The notes under the pieces are model-generated. The model saw only the letters and a list, made by a program, of their open reading frames with translations, had not been told where the DNA came from and did not search any database. Positions 18,013 to 26,379 of a stretch of DNA of 35,711 bases are shown piece after piece (within the stretch, counting starts at the first letter, position 1; the number at the start of each line of letters is the position of its first letter). The DNA comes from CAZPMO01 sp964587515 (GTDB lineage Bacteria > Pseudomonadota > Alphaproteobacteria > MPNO01). Location of the stretch: the NCBI GenBank assembly GCA_964587515.1, contig CAZPMO010000025.1, positions 1 to 35,711 on the forward strand, written 5' to 3'. The position numbers and the translations under genes are program-made.

Positions 18013-19407
18013 ATGACGATGGAAGACCATCAGGGCCTTATCGAGGAAATCGAAAATTACTGCCGTAGCGCGGGTATCGCGGAGAGCACGTTCGGCCGTC
18101 ATGTGGTCAACGACGGCAAATTCGTCGGGCGGCTGCGTGACGGCAAGCGGGTGACAACCACGACCGTGGCGCGGGTCCGGGGGTATATGTCGGATCGGCG
18201 GCGCGCCAACGGAGACGCGGAAGCCCCGGCATCGGAGGCCCCGAAAAAGCCCGCGACGGCGAAGTCGGCGGAGCCCGAGGGCGGCAAGGCCGCGTTCCGG
18301 TTTTACGATAACCGCCAGAAATATCTGATGTTCGTGAATACGTGCAGCGAGAAGTGGGTGGTGGCTGAGCGCGCCGGCATGGAGCTCGCCCATATCCATC
18401 CGCAGCCGCCGGCGCTGCGCGTGTTCGACGCCGGCATGGGCGACGGCACCGTGCTGACCGGCGTGATGCGGCACATGCACCGCCGCTTCCGGACGCTGCC
18501 TTTCTATATCGTCGGCAAGGAAATCTCGCTCGAGGACGTGCGCCTTGGGCTTGAGAAGATGTCGGACCGCTTCCACGAACACCCGGCGACGGTGCTGGTC
18601 GTCACCAATCTCTATTACACCGAGGCGCCGTGGCTGACGCCGCGCTCCATGGAGGCGGCCGCGACCCTGAACTGGATCGACGCGCCGTTGCAGGGCGACA
18701 CGGCGCACGAGTTCCACGAGCAGATCGAAGCGCTGCAACCGACCCTGGCGGAGAGCTGGCAGGTGCGCGCGAGTCCGAAGACCGGCAATCCGCTCTATGT
18801 CCGCCCGTCGGTGCTGGTGCTCTATCGCGCCGATCACAAATTCCTGCTCGACCAGGTGATCCCGCGCCCCGGCCGGACCTATGCCGATTACGATCTCGTG
18901 ATCGCTTCGCAGCCCTATCGCGCGCGCATGCCGGTCGATTTCAAGGCCAGCAAGGTGGTCGCGCCGCTGGCCCGCGGCCTCGCGCCGGGCGGACGCCTGC
19001 TGGGCATTCATTCCAGCGGCCGCGACCCGGGGCTGGAAATCATCCAGAAAGTCTGGCCGGGCGAGACGCCGTTCCAGACCAACCGCCACGATCTGTTGAA
19101 ATCGCTGAAGATGGAACTCGGCCGCTCGCACCGCGATCTCAACTTCAACGCCTACTCCGACAAGCGCGCCATCTTCCGCTACGACATGCACACGTTGCCC
19201 TCGGAAGTGGGCGGCGGCAGCATCGGAACCTCGACGCTTCTCGCGGCCTGGACCGCGGCGACCTATGTTGCGCAGATCGAGGACGACCGGCTCGAGGACG
19301 TTATTTCCGACGGCTCCTATCTCGACGCGACGCGCGAGGTGCTGAACCAGCGCGGCGGGCTGTGGTTCCACGACGAATCATATGTCATCTCACGGCGCCG
19401 GAGCTGA
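18013..19407 (+). CDS. Methyltransferase-like protein with N-terminal DNA-binding-like module
   Basis: 464 residues. Residues 10-60 (STFGRHVVNDGKFVGRLRDG, then TTTTVARVRGYM) resemble a short helix-turn-helix-like module that recurs in alphaproteobacterial proteins. A Pro/Ala/Lys linker (65-95) follows. The rest has a Rossmann-like start with a SAM-binding-type glycine motif, VFDAGMGDGTVL (137-148), and a later ASQPYRARMP segment. I infer a SAM-dependent methyltransferase fold, but no substrate is apparent and the later motifs are unusual. It is followed after six bases by the MetF-like gene, which suggests a role in one-carbon metabolism or its regulation. ATG at 18013 has GGAAAG upstream; ATG at 18019 is possible. 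Confidence 0.75.
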   Translation: MTMEDHQGLIEEIENYCRSAGIAESTFGRHVVNDGKFVGRLRDGKRVTTTTVARVRGYMSDRRRANGDAEAPASEAPKKPATAKSAEPEGGKAAFRFYDNRQKYLMFVNTCSEKWVVAERAGMELAHIHPQPPALRVFDAGMGDGTVLTGVMRHMHRRFRTLPFYIVGKEISLEDVRLGLEKMSDRFHEHPATVLVVTNLYYTEAPWLTPRSMEAAATLNWIDAPLQGDTAHEFHEQIEALQPTLAESWQVRASPKTGNPLYVRPSVLVLYRADHKFLLDQVIPRPGRTYADYDLVIASQPYRARMPVDFKASKVVAPLARGLAPGGRLLGIHSSGRDPGLEIIQKVWPGETPFQTNRHDLLKSLKMELGRSHRDLNFNAYSDKRAIFRYDMHTLPSEVGGGSIGTSTLLAAWTAATYVAQIEDDRLEDVISDGSYLDATREVLNQRGGLWFHDESYVISRRRS

Positions 19408-19413
19408 ACGGCC

Positions 19414-20352
19414 GTGACGACTTCTTCTCCTCCTGTCGAAAGCCACCTGGTGCGCACCCTGCTCAACGGCGGATTCGCGGTGACCGCCGAGGTGACGCCG
19501 CCGGTGTCGGGCGGCCCCGACGGACTGATCGCGAAAGCCGCGCCGCTGCGCGGTTATGTGGACGCGGTCAACGTGACCGACGGCGCCAGCGCCCGGGTCG
19601 CCATGTCGAGCCTCGCCGCGTCCGCCGTGCTGGCGCGCGAAGGTATCGAACCGGTCCTTCAGCTCACCTGCCGCGACCGCAACCGCATCGCGCTGCAAAG
19701 CGATCTGCTGGGCGCCGCGGCGCTGGGCATCCACAATCTCCTGATCCTGCGCGGCGACGATCCGACGGCCGGCGATGAGCCCGAAGCAAAGCCGGTATTC
19801 GATATCGAGAGCCGCGAGTTGATCCAGACCGCCGCCGCCATGCGCGACAAGGGCGCGCTGCCGTCCGGCCGCGAGATCGACAGCCCGCCGCGTTTCTTCA
19901 TCGGCGCCGCCGACACCCCGATCGACCCGCCGGAGGATTGGTGGCCGGAAGGGCTGAACGGCAAGGCCGACGCGGGCGCCCAGTTCGTGCAGACCCAGCT
20001 CTGCTTCGACATTGAAATCGTAGGGCGCTATGTCGCGCGTCTCAAGGAACTTGAGCTGACCGACCGGCTGTTCATCCTGATCGGCATCGGACCGCTGGCC
20101 TCGGCGCGTTCGGCGCGATGGATGCGCGACAATCTGTGGGGGGTGATCATGCCCGAACACATCATCGACCGGCTGGAACGCGCCGAGGATCCACGCGGCG
20201 AGGGCGTCGAGATTTGCGCCGAACTGCTGCGTCAACTGGCCGAGACGCCGGGCGTTTCCGGCGCCCATCTGATGGCGCCGGTGAACCCGTCGGACATCCC
20301 GCCGGCGATCGACGCGTCCGGGGTGATGATGCGCCGCGCCGCCAGGGCGTAA
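19414..20352 (+). CDS. Methylenetetrahydrofolate reductase family protein
   Basis: 312 residues of the MetF-like TIM-barrel flavoprotein family, which reduces 5,10-methylene-THF to 5-methyl-THF. Typical features are the start FAVTAEVTPPVSG, the VDAVNVTDGAS segment carrying the substrate-binding Asp, the QLTCRDRNRIALQSDLLGA motif and LLILRGDDPT. It belongs to the shorter branch common in Alphaproteobacteria and many methylotrophic or demethylating pathways, so the direction of use is open. Start is GTG at 19414, six bases after the previous stop. With the next gene it would supply 5-methyl-THF and pass on its methyl group. Confidence 0.92.
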   Translation: MTTSSPPVESHLVRTLLNGGFAVTAEVTPPVSGGPDGLIAKAAPLRGYVDAVNVTDGASARVAMSSLAASAVLAREGIEPVLQLTCRDRNRIALQSDLLGAAALGIHNLLILRGDDPTAGDEPEAKPVFDIESRELIQTAAAMRDKGALPSGREIDSPPRFFIGAADTPIDPPEDWWPEGLNGKADAGAQFVQTQLCFDIEIVGRYVARLKELELTDRLFILIGIGPLASARSARWMRDNLWGVIMPEHIIDRLERAEDPRGEGVEICAELLRQLAETPGVSGAHLMAPVNPSDIPPAIDASGVMMRRAARA

Positions 20353-20439
20353 AACCCGCGCCGACCCCCGATAGACCCTATCAATCGCTTGCCGAAAGCG
20401 GCATAAACCGTGTCAGAAAACAAAATCACGGAGGCAAGC

Positions 20440-21555
20440 ATGGCCGATCAAAAACCGCCGTTTCGCGCCGATCACGTGGGCAGCCTGCTGCGCCCGGCGC
20501 GGCTCTACGAAGCCCGCGAAAAGTTTGAGAACGGCGAGATCGACGGCGCCGCGCTGCGCGCGGTCGAGGACGAGTGCATTCGCGAAGTGGTGAAATTGCA
20601 GGAGGATGCGGGGCTCCAGGGCGTCACCGACGGCGAATATCGCCGCACCTACTGGCATCTGGATTTCCTCGAACAGATCGCGGGCGTGAAGGTGGTCGAG
20701 AGCCAGTTCACCACCTCCTTCCAGCGCGAAGACGGGGTCGATGTGGAATTCCGCCCCTCGGCGTTGCAGGTCACCGGCGCGCTGGCCCGCACCCACGGCA
20801 TCCAGACAGCCGATTTCGATTTCCTGAAATCGGTCACCACCAAGACCCCCAAGGTCTCGATCCCGGCGCCGTCCATGCTGCATTTCCGGGGCGGGCGCGA
20901 GGGTATCGACAAGGACGCCTATCCCACGCTCGATGAATTCTACGCCTCGGTCTCCAAGGTCTATAACGAGGAGGTGCTGGCGCTTGCCGGGCAGGGGCTG
21001 CGCTATCTCCAGTTCGACGACACCAACTTCGCCTATCTCTGCGACGATGAGATCCGCGAGGGCGCGCGCAAGATGGGCGAAGACTCGGACGAGCTGCCGC
21101 GCACCTATTCGCGGCTCATCAACGACGCCGTAAAGGGCCGGCCCGACGACATGGCGATCTGCGTCCATATGTGCCGTGGCAATTTCCGCTCCGCCTGGGC
21201 GGCGCAGGGCGGCTATGAGCCGGTCGCCGACATCCTGTTCAACGAGATGGATGTGGACGGGTTCTTCATGGAATACGACGATGTGCGCTCCGGCGATTTC
21301 TCGCCGCTGCGTTTCCTGCCCAAGGGCAAGACGGTGGTGCTGGGCATCGTGACCACCAAATGGCCGGATCTCGAAAGCAAGGACGATCTCAAGCGCCGCA
21401 TCGAGGAAGCCGCGAAGTTCGCGCCGCTCGACCAACTCGCCATTAGCCCGCAATGCGGTTTCTCGTCCACCGTCCACGGCAACGAGGTCACGGTGGATCA
21501 GGAAATCGCCAAGCTCAGGCTGGTGATCGAAACCGCCGAGGAAGTCTGGGGCTAG
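20440..21555 (+). CDS. Cobalamin-independent methionine synthase II family protein (short MetE-like)
   Basis: 371 residues that correspond to the catalytic half of MetE. Zinc ligands expected for the family are His243 and Cys245 (VHMCRGN), Glu278 (FFMEYDD) and Cys339 (SPQCGF). The opening FRADHVGSLLRP is the standard signature. Such short forms transfer methyl groups to homocysteine, or to related thiols, from folates or other donors; lacking the N-terminal half of MetE, many probably use another methyl donor. Start: ATG at 20440 with GGAGG six bases upstream; a GTG at 20410 is possible but weaker. It lies 87 bases after the MetF-like gene on the same strand. Confidence 0.92.
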   Translation: MADQKPPFRADHVGSLLRPARLYEAREKFENGEIDGAALRAVEDECIREVVKLQEDAGLQGVTDGEYRRTYWHLDFLEQIAGVKVVESQFTTSFQREDGVDVEFRPSALQVTGALARTHGIQTADFDFLKSVTTKTPKVSIPAPSMLHFRGGREGIDKDAYPTLDEFYASVSKVYNEEVLALAGQGLRYLQFDDTNFAYLCDDEIREGARKMGEDSDELPRTYSRLINDAVKGRPDDMAICVHMCRGNFRSAWAAQGGYEPVADILFNEMDVDGFFMEYDDVRSGDFSPLRFLPKGKTVVLGIVTTKWPDLESKDDLKRRIEEAAKFAPLDQLAISPQCGFSSTVHGNEVTVDQEIAKLRLVIETAEEVWG

Positions 21556-21586
21556 GAATTCCGCTTCGCTTGCGACGCTCTACCAC

Positions 21587-21625
21587 CTGTCACCCCGGAC
21601 TGAACAATCGAGTCCGGGGTGACAG
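21587..21625. terminator. Strong hairpin between convergent genes (terminator or dispersed repeat)
   Basis: CTGTCACCCCGGACT and AGTCCGGGGTGACAG are perfect 15-bp inverted arms around a nine-base loop. There is no T-run. GTCACCCCGGACT hairpins of this kind are repeated in many alphaproteobacterial genomes between genes. It stands between the MetE-like gene and the Rieske oxygenase gene. Confidence 0.75.
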
Positions 21626-21643
21626 TGGATGTAAGCTCCCGGG

Positions 21644-22708
21644 CTAGCCCCGCTTCTCCTCGCCGTGCAGGCGGCGGATGATGCGGCGCATGGCGAGCAG
21701 GCCGTCGTCGGCGGGGATCGTGCCGCGCGGATTGGCGTCGCGATCAAGCGCATCCGCATCGAGGTCGATGGTTTTCTGCTGCGCCTCGTAAACGACCAAA
21801 TCCTCGGCGATGATGTTGTGCATGCGCTCGATGAAAAGATCGCGCGCCGCGCCGTGTCCCGGCGCCATGCGCTCCGGAATCGCCATGCACCAGAATTGAT
21901 GGGTGGTGGTCTCGGTTTCCGGCGTGAGCCCGTGATAGACCACGAAACCCCAGCCGCCCTGCTCCCTGTCGATATCGGCGTCGGTGATCGACGCGCCCGC
22001 GTCGAGCGCGCCGTTATTCACCCGGATATAGGATGGCGCCATATAGCGGCTCATCTGCCAGCGATCGACGCTCCCCTTGAAGCCGCCATATTCGGCGTAG
22101 GCGGGTGCCGCCGGAATATCCCAGGTGCGGCGCACCACTTGAACGCTATCGCCCCCGGTCTCGGTGGTGATGCGGGCTTCTTCGGCGAGCGCGGCGTTGC
22201 CGGTGGTCGATGAATGCACATAGGTGAGGTGCGACAGATCGAGGAGGTTGTCGAGGATCAGCCGATAGCCGCAGCCCACCGTAAGGTGGCCCGAGACCTT
22301 GAGCCAGTCGGGGTCCGGGATACGTTCTTGGAAATCCGGGACCAGGTTTTCGTCGGCGTCGTCCGCCTCGCCCATCCATATGAACAGCCAGCCGTTGCGC
22401 TCGGCCACCGGATAGCGCCGCACCCGCGCCCAATCCGGAGGCGTCTCCATGCCGGGGACATGGGTGCAGACGCCGTCGCAATCGAAAACCATGCCGTGAT
22501 AGCCGCATTCCACCGCGTCGCCCACCAGCCGGCCTTCGCTCAGCGGCAGGTTGCGGTGCGCACACCGGTTTTCCAGCGCCACCGGCGTACCATCCTCGGC
22601 GCGATAAAGGCAGACAGTGTCGCCCAGCAGCACGCGACCCGTGAGATCGCGGTCGATTTCGGCCGACCACGCCGCGACATACCAGTGATTTCGCAGGAAC
22701 GCGGCCAT
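21644..22708 (-). CDS. Rieske [2Fe-2S] oxygenase, VanA-like
   Basis: 354 residues. The Rieske cluster ligands are Cys49-x-His51 and Cys68-x2-His71. The mononuclear iron site is in DNLLDLSHLTYVH: Asp157 bridges, His160 and His165 bind iron. This layout and length match vanillate O-demethylase-type oxygenases, which demethylate or hydroxylate small aromatic or heterocyclic acids with a separate reductase. The substrate is not evident. GGGAGGA precedes the ATG at 22708. It is the last gene of the ring-hydroxylation operon, 19 bases after the beta-subunit gene. Confidence 0.92.
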   Translation of the reverse strand: MAAFLRNHWYVAAWSAEIDRDLTGRVLLGDTVCLYRAEDGTPVALENRCAHRNLPLSEGRLVGDAVECGYHGMVFDCDGVCTHVPGMETPPDWARVRRYPVAERNGWLFIWMGEADDADENLVPDFQERIPDPDWLKVSGHLTVGCGYRLILDNLLDLSHLTYVHSSTTGNAALAEEARITTETGGDSVQVVRRTWDIPAAPAYAEYGGFKGSVDRWQMSRYMAPSYIRVNNGALDAGASITDADIDREQGGWGFVVYHGLTPETETTTHQFWCMAIPERMAPGHGAARDLFIERMHNIIAEDLVVYEAQQKTIDLDADALDRDANPRGTIPADDGLLAMRRIIRRLHGEEKRG

Positions 22709-22727
22709 GTGCGTCCTCCCGCGGCGA

Positions 22728-23246
22728 TTATACCGGATAGACCAGCGCGGTGGCGATGATCAGGCTGTCATAGACGCAGTCGCGTTTCCGAAGTTTCAGG
22801 CCGCCGTCGGCGCGCACGAAGATGTCGTCGTAGCGCCCGGCCTGGAAGATACGCGTTTCGTCCTCCATCAGCGTTTCCAGCACGAGATAGTTGGAACGCG
22901 CATGGATTTCGCCGTCCGGGCCCACATCGACAATCCGGACATTCGAATTGTAATGCCGCAGATAGCGCGGCGCGTGCATGGTGGTCTTCACCACCGCGCG
23001 GGTGCGATCGACAAACATGCCCTTTCCGTCGCAATAGATCAGCCCGATGGGCAGTCCTTCGTCGGCGTTCTCGCGGCCGGTGATGCGATAGACCGCGTCG
23101 TCGGTGAAGAAATCGGGCCAGTCATAGAGGTCGCCCTCGTCCAGCACATGGGCGTACTCGGCGTTGAAATCCTCGATTTCGCCCCTGAGTTCGCGCAGTT
23201 CCGCGGGCGACGGCAAATTGCGGCGCAATGTTTCGGTTTCCCCCAT
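22728..23246 (-). CDS. Aromatic-ring-hydroxylating dioxygenase beta subunit
   Basis: 172 residues of the small, SnoaL-like subunit that builds the alpha3beta3 dioxygenase and has no metal centre. Typical features are the start LRGEIEDFNAEYAHVLDEGDLYDWPDFFTDDAVYRI pattern (residues about 20-55) and the late RADGGLKLRKRDCVYDS stretch. Start: the ATG at 23246 shares one base with the TGA of the alpha-subunit gene (TGATG); TTG at 23267 or GTG at 23249 would also be in frame. The coupling fits equal production of both subunits. Confidence 0.93.
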   Translation of the reverse strand: MGETETLRRNLPSPAELRELRGEIEDFNAEYAHVLDEGDLYDWPDFFTDDAVYRITGRENADEGLPIGLIYCDGKGMFVDRTRAVVKTTMHAPRYLRHYNSNVRIVDVGPDGEIHARSNYLVLETLMEDETRIFQAGRYDDIFVRADGGLKLRKRDCVYDSLIIATALVYPV

Positions 23247-24481
23247 CACAGCCCCATCACGCCGCAATAGTGGCGGTACATGGCGCGGATCGCCGATTCC
23301 GAGATCAGGTTGGTGGACGTGCCTTCGACCTCGGCGTCCAGCGCCACCAACCCGTCACTGGCCACCGTGCGCCGCATGCCGTCTTGGACGAAGGCGATCG
23401 CCTCGTTGTCCTCGGCGCCGAGATAGCCGGCCGGCCCCATCAGATTGGCCTGGCAGAGGCGGAGGTCGCGTATCTCCGCGTCATCGTCCTCATAGCCGAA
23501 CATGGTCCAGAACATGTCGAATTCGTGGGGTCCACGCGGCACGATCTGGCGTATGCCCAGCGTGTTGAGCTCGCGCTGGACGATCAGGTTCGGCCAGATC
23601 GTCATCATGGTCACCGACCAGGGTGAATCGAATTCCGGCCGGAAATCGACCACCCGGCCGTCCTCCAGCTCGTACTCGGATTCGTATTTTTTCATCTCGC
23701 CGACGCTGGCGGACAGTTCCTCCTGGTTCACGTCGCCCTTGGCCGACGCCATGGTGCCGTGCCGGCCGGTGGGATCGGCGACCATGGCGGATTTCTGTCC
23801 CGCGATCATCAGTCCGAACGTCAACAGATAGGTGTGCAGCAGGGTCGCGTGATAAGGGTCCTTGAGGTTCTCGTGATAGAGCTTCCAGTTGCCGCGTTGG
23901 CGATTGCGCCAATACCCCAGGATTTCCAGCTTGCGGCCGTCGAAGGTGACGTCGAAATCCTCCAGGATACGCGGCGACAGATAATCCTCCAGCGGCTCCA
24001 CGTCGGGATCGAAGGACGCGAACACCACGCCGCCGCGCCGCGCGACCTTGAGCTTCACCAGCCCGTTATCTTCCAGTTTGAAATCCTTGGGCATGCCGCC
24101 CTGGCCCTTGATGCCGCGCCGGAACGGCACGCCGATCAGATCGCCCTTCAGGTTGTAGAGCCACTGGTGATAGGGGCACATGAATTCCGGGTTGTTGCCC
24201 TTGAGCTCGCGGCAAAACTCGGCGCCCCGGTGGCGGCAGCGGTTTTCCATCACGTTCACCGAGCCGTCCTCGGCGCGGCACAGGATCACCGGCACCGTGC
24301 CCACATAGGACCGCCGGAAGTCGCCGGGATTGGGAATCTCCGCCTCGAAGCCGACGAAATTCCAGGTCGGGCCCCGGAAGATGCGCTCCTGCTCGCGCTC
24401 GAAAATTTCGTCGCTGGTATAGACCCAGTCCGGGATGCGCGTCAGCCCTGCCTCGGGCCATTTGAGTTCGGTTTCACTCAT
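23246..24481 (-). CDS. Aromatic-ring-hydroxylating dioxygenase alpha subunit
   Basis: 411 residues. Rieske ligands: Cys82-x-His84 and Cys102-x2-His105. Mononuclear iron site: Asp208, His211 and His216 in ENLKDPYHATLLH. The length and motifs fit the anthranilate/salicylate/benzoate group of ring hydroxylases, but assigning a substrate would be guesswork. It works with the beta subunit encoded next and needs a ferredoxin and reductase, neither of which is in the window. AAGGAG precedes the ATG at 24481. A 112-base gap separates it from the SDR gene on the same strand. Confidence 0.94.
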   Translation of the reverse strand: MSETELKWPEAGLTRIPDWVYTSDEIFEREQERIFRGPTWNFVGFEAEIPNPGDFRRSYVGTVPVILCRAEDGSVNVMENRCRHRGAEFCRELKGNNPEFMCPYHQWLYNLKGDLIGVPFRRGIKGQGGMPKDFKLEDNGLVKLKVARRGGVVFASFDPDVEPLEDYLSPRILEDFDVTFDGRKLEILGYWRNRQRGNWKLYHENLKDPYHATLLHTYLLTFGLMIAGQKSAMVADPTGRHGTMASAKGDVNQEELSASVGEMKKYESEYELEDGRVVDFRPEFDSPWSVTMMTIWPNLIVQRELNTLGIRQIVPRGPHEFDMFWTMFGYEDDDAEIRDLRLCQANLMGPAGYLGAEDNEAIAFVQDGMRRTVASDGLVALDAEVEGTSTNLISESAIRAMYRHYCGVMGL

Positions 24482-24593
24482 ACCGCTTCTCCTTGCCCCA
24501 TCTTCTTATGGATTATCGTCGGCCTCAATTATCATCAGTATACCCCGTTTTATTTTCGGTGCAAGTCCCGCCTGGGTGGGTTCTTCAACCGCC

Positions 24594-25376
24594 TCAACGC
24601 CAGCCGCCGCCGCCGCTTACATAGACGGTCTCGGCGGTCATGAAGCCGCACGCATCGGAGCACATGAACAGCACCAGCTCGCCGATTTCCTCGGCCGTGC
24701 CGAAGCGTTTCATGGGGATGTCGTCCAGCATGCGTTGGGCGAGATCGGGCGTGGTCGCGGCGGCCGCCTGGAACGGGGTGTCGACCGGCCCGGGCGAGAT
24801 CGACAGGCAGCGGATGCCGCGCTCGGCGAATTCGCGCGCGACACCCATGGTCATGGTCGCCACCGCGCCCTTGGCCGAGGCGTAGTGCACCGAATGGCCG
24901 GGTCCGCCGCGGCGATGCGCCATGCTCGCCATGTTGACGATCACGCCGCCGCCGCGTTCCAGCATGTGCGGCAGCACCGCCTGGATGGCGTGGAAGGTGC
25001 CGTCGACGTTGAGCGCGAAGGTCCGGCGCCACAACTCGGCGTCGATTTCCAGGAACGACGACCGCCGCCCGGCGGCGCCGGCGCTGTTGAACAGGAAGTC
25101 GATGCGGCCGAAGGCGTCGATGCCGGCGGCCACCATGGACTCGATTTCGGCCCGCTCGGTGACGTCGGCGACGACCGCTTCGGCGCCCGCGTTGGTCTCG
25201 CGTACAAGCTGCGCGGTATGCTCCACCCCCGCCGCGTCGATGTCGGCGGCGATCACGTTGGCGCCCTCGCGGGCGAAAATCGCCGCCGTTGCGCGGCCGA
25301 TGCCGCTGGCGGCGCCGGTAATCAGGATCGTCTTGCCGTGAAAAAAGTCGGGTGTCTTGGGCATCTGTCCGGTCAT
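24594..25376 (-). CDS. SDR family oxidoreductase (possible diol dehydrogenase)
   Basis: A classical SDR of 260 residues: TGAASGIG at 20-27, NSAG at 97-100 (variant of NNAG), Ser151, and Tyr165-x3-Lys169. The C-terminal TVYVSGGGGWR is the usual ending. Because it leads an operon with a ring-hydroxylating dioxygenase, a cis-dihydrodiol dehydrogenase role is plausible but not shown by sequence. Start: ATG at 25376, or ATG at 25364; the frame is open to 25508 but the extra residues are Arg-rich and overlap the divergent gene. Confidence 0.9.
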   Translation of the reverse strand: MTGQMPKTPDFFHGKTILITGAASGIGRATAAIFAREGANVIAADIDAAGVEHTAQLVRETNAGAEAVVADVTERAEIESMVAAGIDAFGRIDFLFNSAGAAGRRSSFLEIDAELWRRTFALNVDGTFHAIQAVLPHMLERGGGVIVNMASMAHRRGGPGHSVHYASAKGAVATMTMGVAREFAERGIRCLSISPGPVDTPFQAAAATTPDLAQRMLDDIPMKRFGTAEEIGELVLFMCSDACGFMTAETVYVSGGGGWR

Positions 25377-25464
25377 CCCTGGAGGTTTCGCGACGCGAAC
25401 ACAGCTTGACACCGACGGCCTCGGCGGCACCATGAAAAACCATCGCCGCGATCGGAAGAACCGC

Positions 25465-26358
25465 ATGAGCCGGGTAACCCCCATGGACGGACCGCTGGGC
25501 GCGCGCATCCAGGGAATCGACCTGTCGCAGCCGCTCAGGGACGGTGAAATCGCGCTGATCCGCCAAGCGATCGGCGATTATGGCCTGCTCTGCTTCGCGG
25601 GTCAGGACCTCGCGCCCGACCGTCACAAGGCCTTCGCGGCGCGTTTCGGATCGCTGGAGATCAACGTCGCCTCCGGGTCATTCACCGCGCCGGGCCACCC
25701 CGAAGTGATGATCCTGTCCAACGTGGTCGAGGACGGAAGCGCCATCGGGCTCGACGACGCCGGCCAGGGCTGGCACACGGATCTGTCCTATTCCCATCCC
25801 ATCGCGTTTCTCAACATCCTGCACGGCGTCGAGGTTCCGCGGCGCGACGGTGAACCGCTGGGCGCCACCGAGTTCGCCGACATGTGCGCGGCTTACGACG
25901 ATCTGCCGGCCGATCTCAAGCGGGACATCGAGGGCCGCACGGCGACCCACGACTTCGCCAAGTTCTGGGATGAGATGCGCCGGCGGCCCGGCAGCGCGCG
26001 CCCGCCGCTGACCCCGGCGCAGCGCCGCCGAAAACCGCCGGTCTCCCACCCGATGGTGCTGACCCACCCGATCAGCGGGCGCAAGCTGCTGTACTGCAAT
26101 CCGGGCTATGTGGAGCGCATCGACGGGATGGCGGCGGACGACAGCGGGCGGCTGCTGGGCGACCTGTTCGCCCATCAACTGCTGCCCAAATACCGCCACC
26201 GCCACCACTGGACGCAAGGCGACGTGCTGGTGTTCGACACTATCCGTACGCTGCACCGGGCGATCGCCGATTATCGCCCCGATGAACCCCGTCTGATGCG
26301 CCGCTGCCAGGTGCTGGCCGACGAGGTTTTCGCAACGCCGGCGAAAAAGTCTCCCTGA
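25465..26358 (+). CDS. TauD/TfdA family Fe(II)/2-oxoglutarate dioxygenase
   Basis: 297 residues. The iron triad is His104-x-Asp106 (WHTDLSY) and His264 (RTLHRA); Arg276 or Arg280 would hold 2-oxoglutarate. Relatives split taurine, 2,4-D or other ethers and sulfonates by hydroxylation. The start MDGPLGARIQGIDLSQPL is typical. ATG at 25465 has GGAAG six bases upstream; ATG at 25432 is a weaker choice. It is divergent from the SDR–Rieske operon with 88 bases between, so it may act in the same pathway. It ends 21 bases from the multicopper oxidase stop. Confidence 0.92.
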   Translation: MSRVTPMDGPLGARIQGIDLSQPLRDGEIALIRQAIGDYGLLCFAGQDLAPDRHKAFAARFGSLEINVASGSFTAPGHPEVMILSNVVEDGSAIGLDDAGQGWHTDLSYSHPIAFLNILHGVEVPRRDGEPLGATEFADMCAAYDDLPADLKRDIEGRTATHDFAKFWDEMRRRPGSARPPLTPAQRRRKPPVSHPMVLTHPISGRKLLYCNPGYVERIDGMAADDSGRLLGDLFAHQLLPKYRHRHHWTQGDVLVFDTIRTLHRAIADYRPDEPRLMRRCQVLADEVFATPAKKSP

Positions 26359-26379
26359 ACGTCCGGTCTGTATGCGGTG

